Shown here in pieces: positions 23,731-30,717 of a stretch of DNA of 49,466 bases (positions within the stretch are counted from its first letter, which is position 1; each line of letters opens with the position of its first letter). The translations under genes were made by a program, and so were the position numbers. The stretch covers positions 1 through 49,466 of the forward strand of contig JAMNXR010000019.1 in assembly GCA_023653055.1 (NCBI GenBank), read 5' to 3'. The stretch is from Burkholderiaceae bacterium (GTDB taxonomy: Bacteria; Pseudomonadota; Gammaproteobacteria; Burkholderiales; Burkholderiaceae_B). Under the pieces are notes generated by a model. It saw only the letters and a list, made by a program, of their open reading frames with translations. It did no database searches and was not told the DNA's origin.

Positions 23731-24045
23731 TTATTTAAGGTCAGCCTGATAAAAAACGATGCCTACTCGTGAAATATGTTCTTTGAGCTCGGTATTGTCT
23801 AAGGTGTTAAACAGCGACAGGTCGATCACATAAGGCAACAGAATATCGTCAAGCGCTTGGGCGATTTTCCAGACTAAGTCTTGAGTCAGCGCTTGGCCTA
23901 TCAAAGTGATGTCGATATCAGAGCTAGGTTTGAATGTGCCTAGGGCACGTGACCCATACAAGATTGCTTGTTCAATTTGTGAAAAGTTTTTAAAAATCGA
24001 ACAGATTTTTGAGGTGGTATCAATGTTTAGACCGGTATCCATCAT
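23731..24045 (-). CDS. MNT-domain nucleotidyltransferase (antitoxin-type, HI0073-like)
   Basis: A 104-residue minimal nucleotidyltransferase. The catalytic signature GS-x10-DxD is complete: Gly31-Ser32 and Asp43/Asp45 within GSRALGTFKPSSDIDITLIG. Proteins of this class pair with a HEPN partner encoded next to them. In the characterised Shewanella MntA-HepT pair the MNT enzyme AMPylates the HEPN RNase and silences it. Here the start ATG (a double ATG) lies six bases after the HEPN stop, so the two are cotranscribed and probably translationally coupled. It is likely the antitoxin or modifying partner. Confidence 0.88.
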   Translation of the reverse strand: MMDTGLNIDTTSKICSIFKNFSQIEQAILYGSRALGTFKPSSDIDITLIGQALTQDLVWKIAQALDDILLPYVIDLSLFNTLDNTELKEHISRVGIVFYQADLK

Positions 24046-24051
24046 CTAAAG

Positions 24052-24462
24052 CTAGCGGGCTAAATCGCCGAATTTATTGGCGAGTTGATTCAGTGCTGGA
24101 TAAAACTGCATCAAAATACTGTCAACAACGGCTTGAGCGACCTTGATATTGTAGGTGTGTGATGTTTGATTTCGCGCTGCGATCATTTGCATCCACACCT
24201 CACCATCTTGGATGAGTGTGTTTTGGAAAGCCACGCGACTTGCGTCACGGGATCCGACAATGTTTGTGATGCCTTGGTATTCGAGATAGTCTTTGAGCAT
24301 TTTCCACGCTAATTCGTGGGTAAATTCAAAGCTTTGTATGAGACCCTGTTTCTCAAGCGAAGAGAGCTCTCTCTGTTGAGAGAGCTCTACAGCCTCAGTC
24401 AGTGACTGAAAGGCTTTTGTGTAGTTAGAGAATCGCTGTTTCCAGCGAATATCTTGTCCCAT
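24052..24462 (-). CDS. HEPN-domain protein, HI0074/HepT-like (toxin or substrate-binding partner)
   Basis: A 136-residue all-helical HEPN protein of the 'nucleotidyltransferase substrate-binding' (HI0074) family. It carries an intact Rx4HxY motif: Arg97, His102 and Tyr104 in ARNQTSHTYN. In HepT RNases the Arg and His form the active site, and the Tyr is the residue adenylylated by the MNT partner. The middle segment FTHELAWKMLKDYLEYQG is typical of the family. It is the first gene of a three-gene minus-strand run (HEPN, MNT, SF1 helicase). The start ATG is at 24462, with GGGA about nine bases upstream. The motif supports a toxin role; the older view of the family as a passive substrate-binding subunit remains possible. 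Confidence 0.87.
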   Translation of the reverse strand: MGQDIRWKQRFSNYTKAFQSLTEAVELSQQRELSSLEKQGLIQSFEFTHELAWKMLKDYLEYQGITNIVGSRDASRVAFQNTLIQDGEVWMQMIAARNQTSHTYNIKVAQAVVDSILMQFYPALNQLANKFGDLAR

Positions 24463-24545
24463 CGCATGTGTCCCAAATCAAAAAATAACTATCCTTTTGA
24501 TTTTAAACGTTTTCAGTGGGTAAGATTCGCTCTAACACTGGAGTT

Positions 24546-25322
24546 TTAAAACCTAAACGTCACGCCCACCGCAGCACCGAACATGTTTAAGTCAACATTC
24601 GAGTTGCTAACCTTGAAATTGTAGTAGACGTTCTTGGCGACAAGTGACACATCACCCCAGTCATAGGCGCGACCAATACCCAGATAAGCCTGACTCGTAA
24701 AGCTTGAGTGCTGTCCTCCACCGGCATCAACATAAAAAGGCACGAAATAATTTGAATCACCCAGATTAAATCTGCCCTTTACGCCCGCTACGGCGGTAGT
24801 AATGTTTTCTGTAATCTTGTACTGATTAGACACATTTAAAGCAGAATCTGAGACCGTCGTCTTTGTATTGAGCCCTAAATATCGCGCACCAATCAATCCG
24901 TCGACATGTGAGGTTTTTGATGAATACAGCCTAAAATTGGGCGCGAGGGTGATCATTGAAAGCTGGGCGGACACATTCGCGTTTAAATCCGCACGTCCAA
25001 CCACCTTTGCGACCGATTTACCCAGGTCTCCATACAGCGCATCAAGATAGAGACCATACTGCGGAGTACGTGCTTCTGCGGTAAGCATTGCGAGAAACTT
25101 GAGATCAGATAACAGATCGCCCAAGGTCACTTTGACTGGTTTCGAAACATTATTGTGGGAGAGAGATCCTCTCACGCCCATTCCCCATAAATATGGCGTG
25201 ATGCTGAAGTTCCACTCGTCTTGTAATGATGTTGGGCTTGTTGTCGCGCTCGGGACAGGTTGTGCCGTGGCGAGCTGTGCTGCGAAGATTCCGCCAATAA
25301 CAAGTGCTGTTCGTAATTTCAT
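24546..25322 (-). CDS. Outer-membrane beta-barrel protein
   Basis: A 258-residue exported protein. The signal peptide ends about residue 20 (MKLRTALVIGGIFAAQLATA, then QPVPS). The mature part is rich in alternating polar/hydrophobic strands, begins WNFSITPYLWGMGVRGSL, and ends with the aromatic VGVTFRF, the C-terminal Phe signature recognised by the BAM machinery. The length suggests a small barrel of about eight to ten strands. GGAA lies about eight bases before the ATG. Similar proteins are annotated only as hypothetical outer-membrane proteins; no pore specificity can be given. A decayed outer-membrane protein end lies just upstream on the same strand. Confidence 0.75.
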   Translation of the reverse strand: MKLRTALVIGGIFAAQLATAQPVPSATTSPTSLQDEWNFSITPYLWGMGVRGSLSHNNVSKPVKVTLGDLLSDLKFLAMLTAEARTPQYGLYLDALYGDLGKSVAKVVGRADLNANVSAQLSMITLAPNFRLYSSKTSHVDGLIGARYLGLNTKTTVSDSALNVSNQYKITENITTAVAGVKGRFNLGDSNYFVPFYVDAGGGQHSSFTSQAYLGIGRAYDWGDVSLVAKNVYYNFKVSNSNVDLNMFGAAVGVTFRF

Positions 25323-25340
25323 GAATGGATTCCAGGTGTT

Positions 25341-25589
25341 TTATCGAGGAAAAAGGAAGGCTATGCTTGCACGACCGCCCCATCTAGATGGGCCGCCAGG
25401 TACATTATCCAAATAGTAACGTGCTCCGACTTGAAAGGAAACTGGCATGTCGCCAATCCTGACAAGCTTAGAAATATCTGAATTCAAGGGATTTTCTGCA
25501 CTTCGGAAGTCCCAGTTAAAGGTGGACTGGGGTGAGAGCAATTGGTAGCCTTCGCCTCGAATGGCACGGATGGCTTTGCCGTAATACGA
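25341..25589 (-). pseudogene. Chimeric gene remnant: OmpR-type regulator end fused to outer-membrane transporter C-terminus
   Basis: An open minus-strand stretch without a proper start, bounded upstream by TAA at 25590-25592, reads SYYGKAIRAIRGEGYQL, then LSPQSTFNWDF. It continues with ISKLVRIGDMPVSFQVGARYY and ends GRASIAFLFPR. The first part resembles the last winged-helix strand of OmpR-family regulators (I-R-x-[IV]-R-G-x-G-Y-x-L). The second resembles the C-terminus of the outer-membrane transporter family whose members end in a G-K-x-P-V-x ... G-x-R-Y ... L-F-P-K pattern. Neither has its remaining domains, so this is debris joined by deletion. A TTG at 25541 could initiate a 66-residue fragment, but there is no reason to think it is functional. 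Confidence 0.6.
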
Positions 25590-25802
25590 TTATTATTGTG
25601 ATTTTCTTCGGCATGTCTAGCTGGAGTTTGGCGAGATTGTCTATAAAGTCATCCTCCCCTATTTAAGTAAGAAGGTCAATCTGATGTTGTAGGGATTCGT
25701 AGGGAATCTCGCTCGCCATTTGTCATGATGCATTTAATATTGCAGGATCTGAATTTCTTTACCGATTTTGCTTCTTAATCTAACTAAGCGAGAGTTTAAG
25801 CT

Positions 25803-27557
25803 ATGTGCATGTGGTGTAGAAAATCTGAATTTTCCGAACATTTGACCTCTCAGTTTTCAGGAAAGCGTCGACAGATGATGCTGTTTGCAGGTGCGGGTTC
25901 GATTACTGCTGCGTTTCATGCCAGTTTGGCCGCGCAAAATGTAGAGCAGTCCGACACTGTTTTCCGTAATGGCACCATTTATCCGATGTCAGGCAACGCC
26001 AATAAAGTCGAGGCCCTGGCAGTGCGGAACGGAAAGATTTTGGCGACGGGTTCAGTCGACCAGGTTATGAGTTTGACTAAAAATAAACCGACGATCGTCA
26101 ATCTCGAAGGAAGGACGGTATTTCCTGGGTTTATTGATCCACATAATCACGTGGTGCTCAGCAGCTTGTTTGATCAATTGCTGATGAATGTCGGTTTTTC
26201 AAAATACAAATCGAAAGCGGATGTCACGGCTTTCATGAAAGCAACTGCCGCTAAGACCCCTGCAGGTCAGTGGCTGGCATTTGGCTTTTATGACAATCTG
26301 CTTCAGGGCGGTGATTGGTCGATGGCTGAGTTGAATAATGTGTCAACAACCCATCCGATATTTGTTTTTTACGTCAACGGTCATGTTGGTGCAGTCAATG
26401 GTTTGGCATTTACAAAGGCCAATATTCCACAGAACATTGGTATGCTCCCTGGTGGAGGGTACTTTGGACGTGATTCCAAAGGGCAACTCAATGGAATGAT
26501 TTATAACCAGCCTGCATTAATGAAGATTGTGGAGTTCGCGGTTCCAAAGCCATCTCCAGAGATATTAGAGAAGGCCGTCGTGCAATATGCGAAACAAGCT
26601 GCGGCTTCAGGCCTGACGACCCTGCACGAACCAGGAACGGTGAAGCCAGAGTGGGTAGAGTCTCTCGCAAAGCTCTCTAACCATTTGCCGATTCGATTTA
26701 GCGCAAGTTTCAGCTCAGACGCGGTGGAGGAGAGTAAAAAATATACGTCGCTTGGGCCCTCAAACCGCGCGCGCATTTTGCCAAATAGCCGGTTTTCTTT
26801 GTTCGGAATGAAATGTTGGGCCGATGGATCTAATCAAGCTGAATCTGCCGCGCAAACCCAACCCTATCTGAACACAGATAAAAAGGGTGTCGAGAGCTAC
26901 ACCCAAGCGCAGATGACCGAGATATGTAAAAAAGCCAAAGATGCAGGCTGGACGATGCTAGCGCATTGCCAAGGGGATGCCGCAATTGATGAATACCTCA
27001 ATGCCCTCGAGTCTGTATATGGCGCGAATCCCTCAGAGGGTCTCATGCGCGTTGAGCATGCAACGATGGCGCGCCAAGACCAAATTGAAAGAATGAAAAA
27101 GCTGGGCTATGAGGCGACTTTCATGACTGACTTTGTCTATCTCTATGGTGCTGCATATAGAGATACTATTTTTGGACCTGAACGCGCAGCCTTTATGGTG
27201 CCATGCGGGGCCGCTCACAAAGCGGGACTCCAGTATTCGGTTCATTCTGACAATCCTGCTGCAGGGATGCCGCTAAATTCTTTACGCCACGTTCAGATTC
27301 AGCTCATGCGGCAATGCATCGTGGATGGGTCTGTTGTTGGTCCAAATCAGAGGGTGGATCTTGATACGGCACTGCGCGCGATCACCATCAATCCAGCTCG
27401 GCATATCGGGATGGAGCACTTGCTTGGTTCGCTTGATGTGGGCAAGGAAGCAGACCTGACGATCCTTGAAAAAGATCCTTTCCAGACCGAAATGAGCGCG
27501 ATGAGCGCTATTAAAGTTTCAGAGACTTGGATTGCTGGCCAGAAAGTATTTGGTTGA
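25803..27557 (+). CDS. YtcJ-like metal-dependent amidohydrolase, probably Tat-exported
   Basis: A 584-residue amidohydrolase-3 family enzyme, expected to hydrolyse amide or related C-N bonds with a divalent metal. Residues 21-45 (GKRRQMMLFAG followed by a hydrophobic stretch to SLAAQ) look like a twin-arginine signal, so the folded metalloenzyme would be periplasmic. Metal motifs are PHNH (His114, His116) after the first beta-strand, HCQGDAAID, RVEHATM and HSDNPA, matching the TIM-barrel metal and acid-base positions. The C-terminal composite domain ends GKEADLTILEKDPF. A GAGAG about 11 bases upstream supports the start. A paralogue follows 76 nt downstream and a VOC protein after that, suggesting one catabolic operon. 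The substrate is unknown. Confidence 0.88.
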   Translation: MCMWCRKSEFSEHLTSQFSGKRRQMMLFAGAGSITAAFHASLAAQNVEQSDTVFRNGTIYPMSGNANKVEALAVRNGKILATGSVDQVMSLTKNKPTIVNLEGRTVFPGFIDPHNHVVLSSLFDQLLMNVGFSKYKSKADVTAFMKATAAKTPAGQWLAFGFYDNLLQGGDWSMAELNNVSTTHPIFVFYVNGHVGAVNGLAFTKANIPQNIGMLPGGGYFGRDSKGQLNGMIYNQPALMKIVEFAVPKPSPEILEKAVVQYAKQAAASGLTTLHEPGTVKPEWVESLAKLSNHLPIRFSASFSSDAVEESKKYTSLGPSNRARILPNSRFSLFGMKCWADGSNQAESAAQTQPYLNTDKKGVESYTQAQMTEICKKAKDAGWTMLAHCQGDAAIDEYLNALESVYGANPSEGLMRVEHATMARQDQIERMKKLGYEATFMTDFVYLYGAAYRDTIFGPERAAFMVPCGAAHKAGLQYSVHSDNPAAGMPLNSLRHVQIQLMRQCIVDGSVVGPNQRVDLDTALRAITINPARHIGMEHLLGSLDVGKEADLTILEKDPFQTEMSAMSAIKVSETWIAGQKVFG

Positions 27558-27633
27558 TACTCTAATTGCTTAATTTTTATTTTTGAGTAGTTCGATGTGT
27601 ACGTGGTCTGACACAAATCTTTAGGAAACTCTT

Positions 27634-29340
27634 ATGAAATTCTCATTGAAACTTTTGTCGGCGTTGTTGATGACACAATCCGCCTTGGTATTTGCTCAGG
27701 GAAATGCCGATACGATTTTCTATGGTGGACCGATCGTCACCGTCAATCAAAAGAATGAAGAAGTTGAGGCACTGGCCGTGCAAAACGGAAAGATTGTCGC
27801 CGTCGGTAGTAAACAATCCGTGGTCAAGGATTGGCAGTCTGATAAAACCAAGCTTGTTGATCTAAAAGGGCAAGCCTTGATGCCTGGGTTTGTCGAGCCT
27901 CATGTTCACATTATCGTGACTTCGATGTTTGAGAATTTATGGTTGAACTTAAGCAACTTTACATTACCTTACGACACGCTTGAGACCATCAGTGAAAAGC
28001 TCAAAGCCGAACTAAAAAATGTCCCACCTGGCGGTTGGTTGACCGGTTTTGGTGTGGACCCTTCACGCACTTCACCATTTATGGCTGAACTCACTTCAGA
28101 TATTTTGGACAAGGTATCAACAGAAGTCCCAATTTTTATTGTGAATCAGTCCGGCCACATTGCGTATGCCAATCGTAAGGCTTTCGCACTGGCTGGCATT
28201 ACGGATCAAACGCCTAATCCTGCAGGGGGAGGCATTTACGTCAAAGATGCTCAGGGTAAGTTGACTGGAAAATTAGTCGAGCCACCCTCATATCTTGCTT
28301 TTACTGCAAAGATGCCTGTTCCCTCTGAGGCTCAGCTGCTCGGTGCGATGCAGAAAACCATGAAGAAAATGGCTTCCACCGGTGTGACAACCGTTTCTGA
28401 AATGAGTGTGGGGGCTAATTTCAGCGTGGATCAAGAGGCGGGTATTTATAAAGCACTTGCAGCTAAATCAATGCTCCCCATTCGTATTCGTGGATATCTC
28501 TGGGGAGAGGCATTGCCAGTTGAGTATAGCAATATCAAACCGAATGAAGGTGATGACCGCTTACGCTTTATTGGTGTGAAATATATCTCTGATGGATCGA
28601 CGCAAGGTTTAACGGCTGCACTGCATAATTCGTATGATTATCCCAAGGGGAGTAAATTTAGTGGAGATTTGGATTTTTCAGATGAGAAGATTTTTAATCT
28701 GATGAAACCATTTTTTGATCAAGGTTGGCAGATTTCCATTCACTCGAATGGTGACAAAGCGATTGATCAAACACTGAATAATTATTCAAAACTACTTGCG
28801 GGTAACCCTCGTCCTCAGGACCGTCGCTTAAGGATCGAGCACTTTACGGTGAATACTGAAGCTCAAGTTAAAAAGGCTGTGAGTTTGGGAGTGGTGCCGA
28901 GCTTTACGATTGGCCATGTGCATTATTGGGGTGATGCCTTTAATGACCAGATTCTTGGCCCAAAACGCGCAGAGCGGATTGATCCAACTGGTGATTTCAA
29001 GCGGGCGGGAGGGAGATTTTCTCTGCATAGCGACACACCCGTCTCAAATGTGGGGCCTTTGAACTACATCACCGAATCTGTCACACGTTTGACCCAGTCA
29101 CCCTTGATGAAAGTCTTAGGTCCTGAGCAGCGCATCTCTGTCGATGATGCCATCCGTGGCATCACGATTGATGCGGCCTATCAGATTATGCTTGACGATA
29201 AAGTGGGCAGCCTAGAGGTTGGTAAGCTCGCAGACTTTGTTATTTTGGAACAGAATCCACGTCAGACTGATCCATTAAAGATTCGTCATATCAAGGTGAA
29301 AGAAACTTGGATCGACGGCAAGCCTGTTAGCATTCAGTAG
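27634..29340 (+). CDS. YtcJ-like metal-dependent amidohydrolase, Sec-exported paralogue
   Basis: A 568-residue amidohydrolase-3 protein related to the preceding gene. It has a conventional Sec signal peptide (MKFSLKLLSALLMTQSALVFA, cleavage before QGNAD). Motifs are EPHVH (His90, His92), SDGSTQG, HSNGDKAID, RIEHFTV and HSDTPVS, so the metal centre appears intact. The C-terminus reads GKLADFVILEQNPRQTDP. AGGAAAC directly upstream of ATG is a good ribosome site. Its twin probably uses the Tat route, so the two copies may handle metal loading differently or act on different but related compounds. The following VOC gene begins 33 nt later. Confidence 0.88.
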   Translation: MKFSLKLLSALLMTQSALVFAQGNADTIFYGGPIVTVNQKNEEVEALAVQNGKIVAVGSKQSVVKDWQSDKTKLVDLKGQALMPGFVEPHVHIIVTSMFENLWLNLSNFTLPYDTLETISEKLKAELKNVPPGGWLTGFGVDPSRTSPFMAELTSDILDKVSTEVPIFIVNQSGHIAYANRKAFALAGITDQTPNPAGGGIYVKDAQGKLTGKLVEPPSYLAFTAKMPVPSEAQLLGAMQKTMKKMASTGVTTVSEMSVGANFSVDQEAGIYKALAAKSMLPIRIRGYLWGEALPVEYSNIKPNEGDDRLRFIGVKYISDGSTQGLTAALHNSYDYPKGSKFSGDLDFSDEKIFNLMKPFFDQGWQISIHSNGDKAIDQTLNNYSKLLAGNPRPQDRRLRIEHFTVNTEAQVKKAVSLGVVPSFTIGHVHYWGDAFNDQILGPKRAERIDPTGDFKRAGGRFSLHSDTPVSNVGPLNYITESVTRLTQSPLMKVLGPEQRISVDDAIRGITIDAAYQIMLDDKVGSLEVGKLADFVILEQNPRQTDPLKIRHIKVKETWIDGKPVSIQ

Positions 29341-29373
29341 AGATCACAGCTTAACTTTTAATTTGGAGTGTTT

Positions 29374-29757
29374 ATGTTCAGTCACGTGATGGTGGGTGCG
29401 AATGATTTAGAAGCATCAAGAAAGTTTTACGATGCGGCTCTGGGTGCACTGGGTATGAGCCCAGGTGTGTTGAATCGCGACATTCGTTATTTTTACAGAA
29501 GCCCAACAGGTGTGTTTGCGTTTACTTTGCCTTTGGATAACAAACCTGCGACACCTGCCAATGGTGGCACGATCGGCTTTATGGCGAAATCGGCCGAGCT
29601 AGTCGATGCCTTTCACGCCGCAGGAATTGCCAATGGTGGTGTAAGTTGTGAAGATCCTCCAGGCTATCGTGAAGGTCCCGCCGGGAAAATGTATCTCGCT
29701 TATTTGCGTGACCCGATTGGGAATAAGATCTGCGCGATGTTCAGGGCGCCTAAGTAA
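29374..29757 (+). CDS. VOC family (glyoxalase/dioxygenase fold) protein
   Basis: A 127-residue single vicinal-oxygen-chelate domain protein beginning MFSHVMVGANDLEASRKFYDAALGAL-like (HVMVGANDLEASRKFY). This is the typical first beta-alpha unit, with His4 as the first metal ligand candidate; the repeat ends with YLAYLRDPIGNKICAMF. VOC proteins act as isomerases, dioxygenases, lyases or resistance proteins. Here it closes the amidohydrolase cluster and a strong terminator follows at 29782. The start was set at ATG 29374, since GGAG lies five bases before it; a GTG six bases upstream overlaps that ribosome site. Confidence 0.87.
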   Translation: MFSHVMVGANDLEASRKFYDAALGALGMSPGVLNRDIRYFYRSPTGVFAFTLPLDNKPATPANGGTIGFMAKSAELVDAFHAAGIANGGVSCEDPPGYREGPAGKMYLAYLRDPIGNKICAMFRAPK

Positions 29758-29781
29758 AGCGGGATAGATGTTTAGGATAAG

Positions 29782-29812
29782 AAAATAGCAGCCTTAGGCT
29801 GCTATTTTTTGG
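29782..29812 (+). terminator. Rho-independent terminator (works on both strands)
   Basis: AAAATAGCAGCC and GGCTGCTATTTTTT form a twelve-pair stem with a TTA loop and T/A tracts on both sides. It ends the amidohydrolase-VOC operon and, in the other direction, the BrnT-BrnA operon whose last stop codon is at 29827. Confidence 0.88.
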
Positions 29813-29826
29813 AAGTGTTGATTCGT

Positions 29827-30105
29827 TTAGTTTGTCTTTAGCTGCCCTGCTAATTTGAGTGATGCACGCAGTGCATCATTAATACGCGTTTGCCATCCCT
29901 CGCCACTTGCGCGAAGCGCAGCAAGTACATCCGCATCTAAGCGAAGTTTTACGGGTTCTTTAGGTGTAGCAGATTTAGGTCTACCACGCGTTTTTAACTT
30001 AGAGCCTTTGTACAGGTCGGCAGAGTTGAAAAATACCTCCGTTAACTCCGGTGCATCGTCAAGATCTTTCAAGGTGGCGGGTGTAGAGCGCTTTTTCGCG
30101 GTCAT
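29827..30105 (-). CDS. brnA: BrnA antitoxin
   Basis: A 92-residue BrnA family antitoxin. The N-terminal half (MTAKKRSTPATLKDLDDAPELTE) is the disordered toxin-binding part. The C-terminal half has the ribbon-helix-helix DNA-binding region PVKLRLDADVLAALRASGEGWQ, where the strand KLRLD would contact the operator. The strong ribosome site (AGGAAAGGAA before ATG) lies inside the upstream toxin gene, whose last 47 bases it overlaps. In characterised BrnTA systems BrnA represses the shared promoter, alone or with BrnT. Confidence 0.9.
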   Translation of the reverse strand: MTAKKRSTPATLKDLDDAPELTEVFFNSADLYKGSKLKTRGRPKSATPKEPVKLRLDADVLAALRASGEGWQTRINDALRASLKLAGQLKTN

Positions 30106-30337
30106 TTCCTTTCCTCATGCTGATAATACGGCGAGCCTCGCCGCGAGTTGTCCAAACCAACACCACTAATCTGCTATCTAACAAACCTGCTGTGATGAAT
30201 CGGTCTTCTTCGTATGCAAATCTCATATCCTGAGCCGTGAAATGTAAGCCCTCAAATATCTCAACGGCTCGCGCAAAATCTAAACCACGCTCCAGAAAAG
30301 TAATCTTTCGTTTTTCTTGATCGAATTGAATTTCCAC
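30059..30337 (-). CDS. brnT: BrnT toxin, RelE-like ribonuclease
   Basis: A 92-residue BrnT family toxin, an RNase E/RelE-like fold that blocks translation by cutting RNA. It starts MEIQFDQEKRKITFLERGLDFARAVEIFEG. It carries the conserved VVLVWTTRGEARRIISMRKGNDREKALY segment in pieces: WTTRGEARRIISMR and the following K/R-E residues form the active surface. It is the promoter-proximal gene, typical for BrnT-BrnA, and overlaps brnA by 47 nt. An inverted repeat 35-57 nt upstream of its start may be the operator. No truncation is visible. Confidence 0.9.
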   Translation of the reverse strand: MEIQFDQEKRKITFLERGLDFARAVEIFEGLHFTAQDMRFAYEEDRFITAGLLDSRLVVLVWTTRGEARRIISMRKGNDREKALYTRHLERS

Positions 30338-30371
30338 TTATTTATTGTACCCCCATTAAATGTCATATGTC

Positions 30372-30394
30372 AGCCTATTGATACTGGCTAGGCT
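30372..30394. promoter_or_regulatory. Inverted repeat upstream of brnT, candidate BrnA operator
   Basis: AGCCTA (30372-30377) and TAGGCT (30389-30394) form a perfect inverted repeat with an 11-nt spacer, about 35 bases upstream of the brnT start codon. The position fits the autorepression expected of BrnA, a ribbon-helix-helix repressor. Binding is inferred, not shown. Confidence 0.4.
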
Positions 30395-30484
30395 CATATT
30401 CTGAATGGGGAAGTGCGGAAGGTGCAATATGACAAAAAAGTCCTGTTTTTTAAACACCCCTATTTTCAAAACGTCCAAATAATT

Positions 30485-30527
30485 CAGCACACGTTGCAAT
30501 ACCTAAGAGGTGTTGCAACGTATGCTG
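30485..30527. repeat. 43-nt near-perfect palindrome
   Basis: CAGCA-C-ACGTTGCAAT-ACCT, a 3-nt AAG centre, and AGGT-GTTGCAACGT-A-TGCTG form a hairpin. It has 14 consecutive pairs (one T.G), one mismatch, and five more pairs. No T-run follows on either strand, so it is not an ordinary terminator. It lies between brnT and a truncated Bug-family gene, 26 bases past that gene's premature stop. It could be a REP/MITE-like mobile palindrome, a recombination site or a large operator. Confidence 0.75.
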
Positions 30528-30552
30528 GTTGATTTTCGAAATGACAGTTGTT

Positions 30553-30717
30553 CTATCTAGCTGCGCTGTCTGTGGGTCCGCCTGCTGAAAAACCAACAAG
30601 CAAGGTGATAGGACGGGTGGGGTAGTCTTGGGCGAGCGCGGAAGTCAATGACGCTGCACCGAATAAAACAAAGCCTATTCCCAGCATGTAATGAGAAAAC
30701 TGACGGCGTGAAATCAT
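30553..30717 (-). pseudogene. Truncated Bug/TctC-family solute-binding protein (5' end only)
   Basis: A 54-codon frame from ATG 30717, with AAGGAG six bases upstream. The product begins MISRRQFSHYMLGIGF, a twin-arginine-type export signal ending SALAQ, and continues DYPTRPITLLVGFSAGGPTD. This is the hallmark start of Bug (TctC-like) periplasmic receptors: Y-P-x-x-P-I-x-x-x-V-x-x-x-x-G-G-x-x-D. It then stops at SAAR-TAG. A complete member is about 320 residues, so about 270 are missing. The cut lies next to the 43-nt palindrome. The ribosome site and signal are intact, so a short exported peptide may still be made. Confidence 0.75.

Noticed and set aside
30429-30482. 17-codon plus-strand mini-ORF with a purine-rich sequence before ATG
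   Set aside because: Too short and unsupported by any protein similarity; could be chance.
30485-30527. Integron attC site or CRISPR repeat interpretation of the palindrome
   Set aside because: No conserved attC core triplets, no integrase, single copy in the window and no spacer-repeat array.
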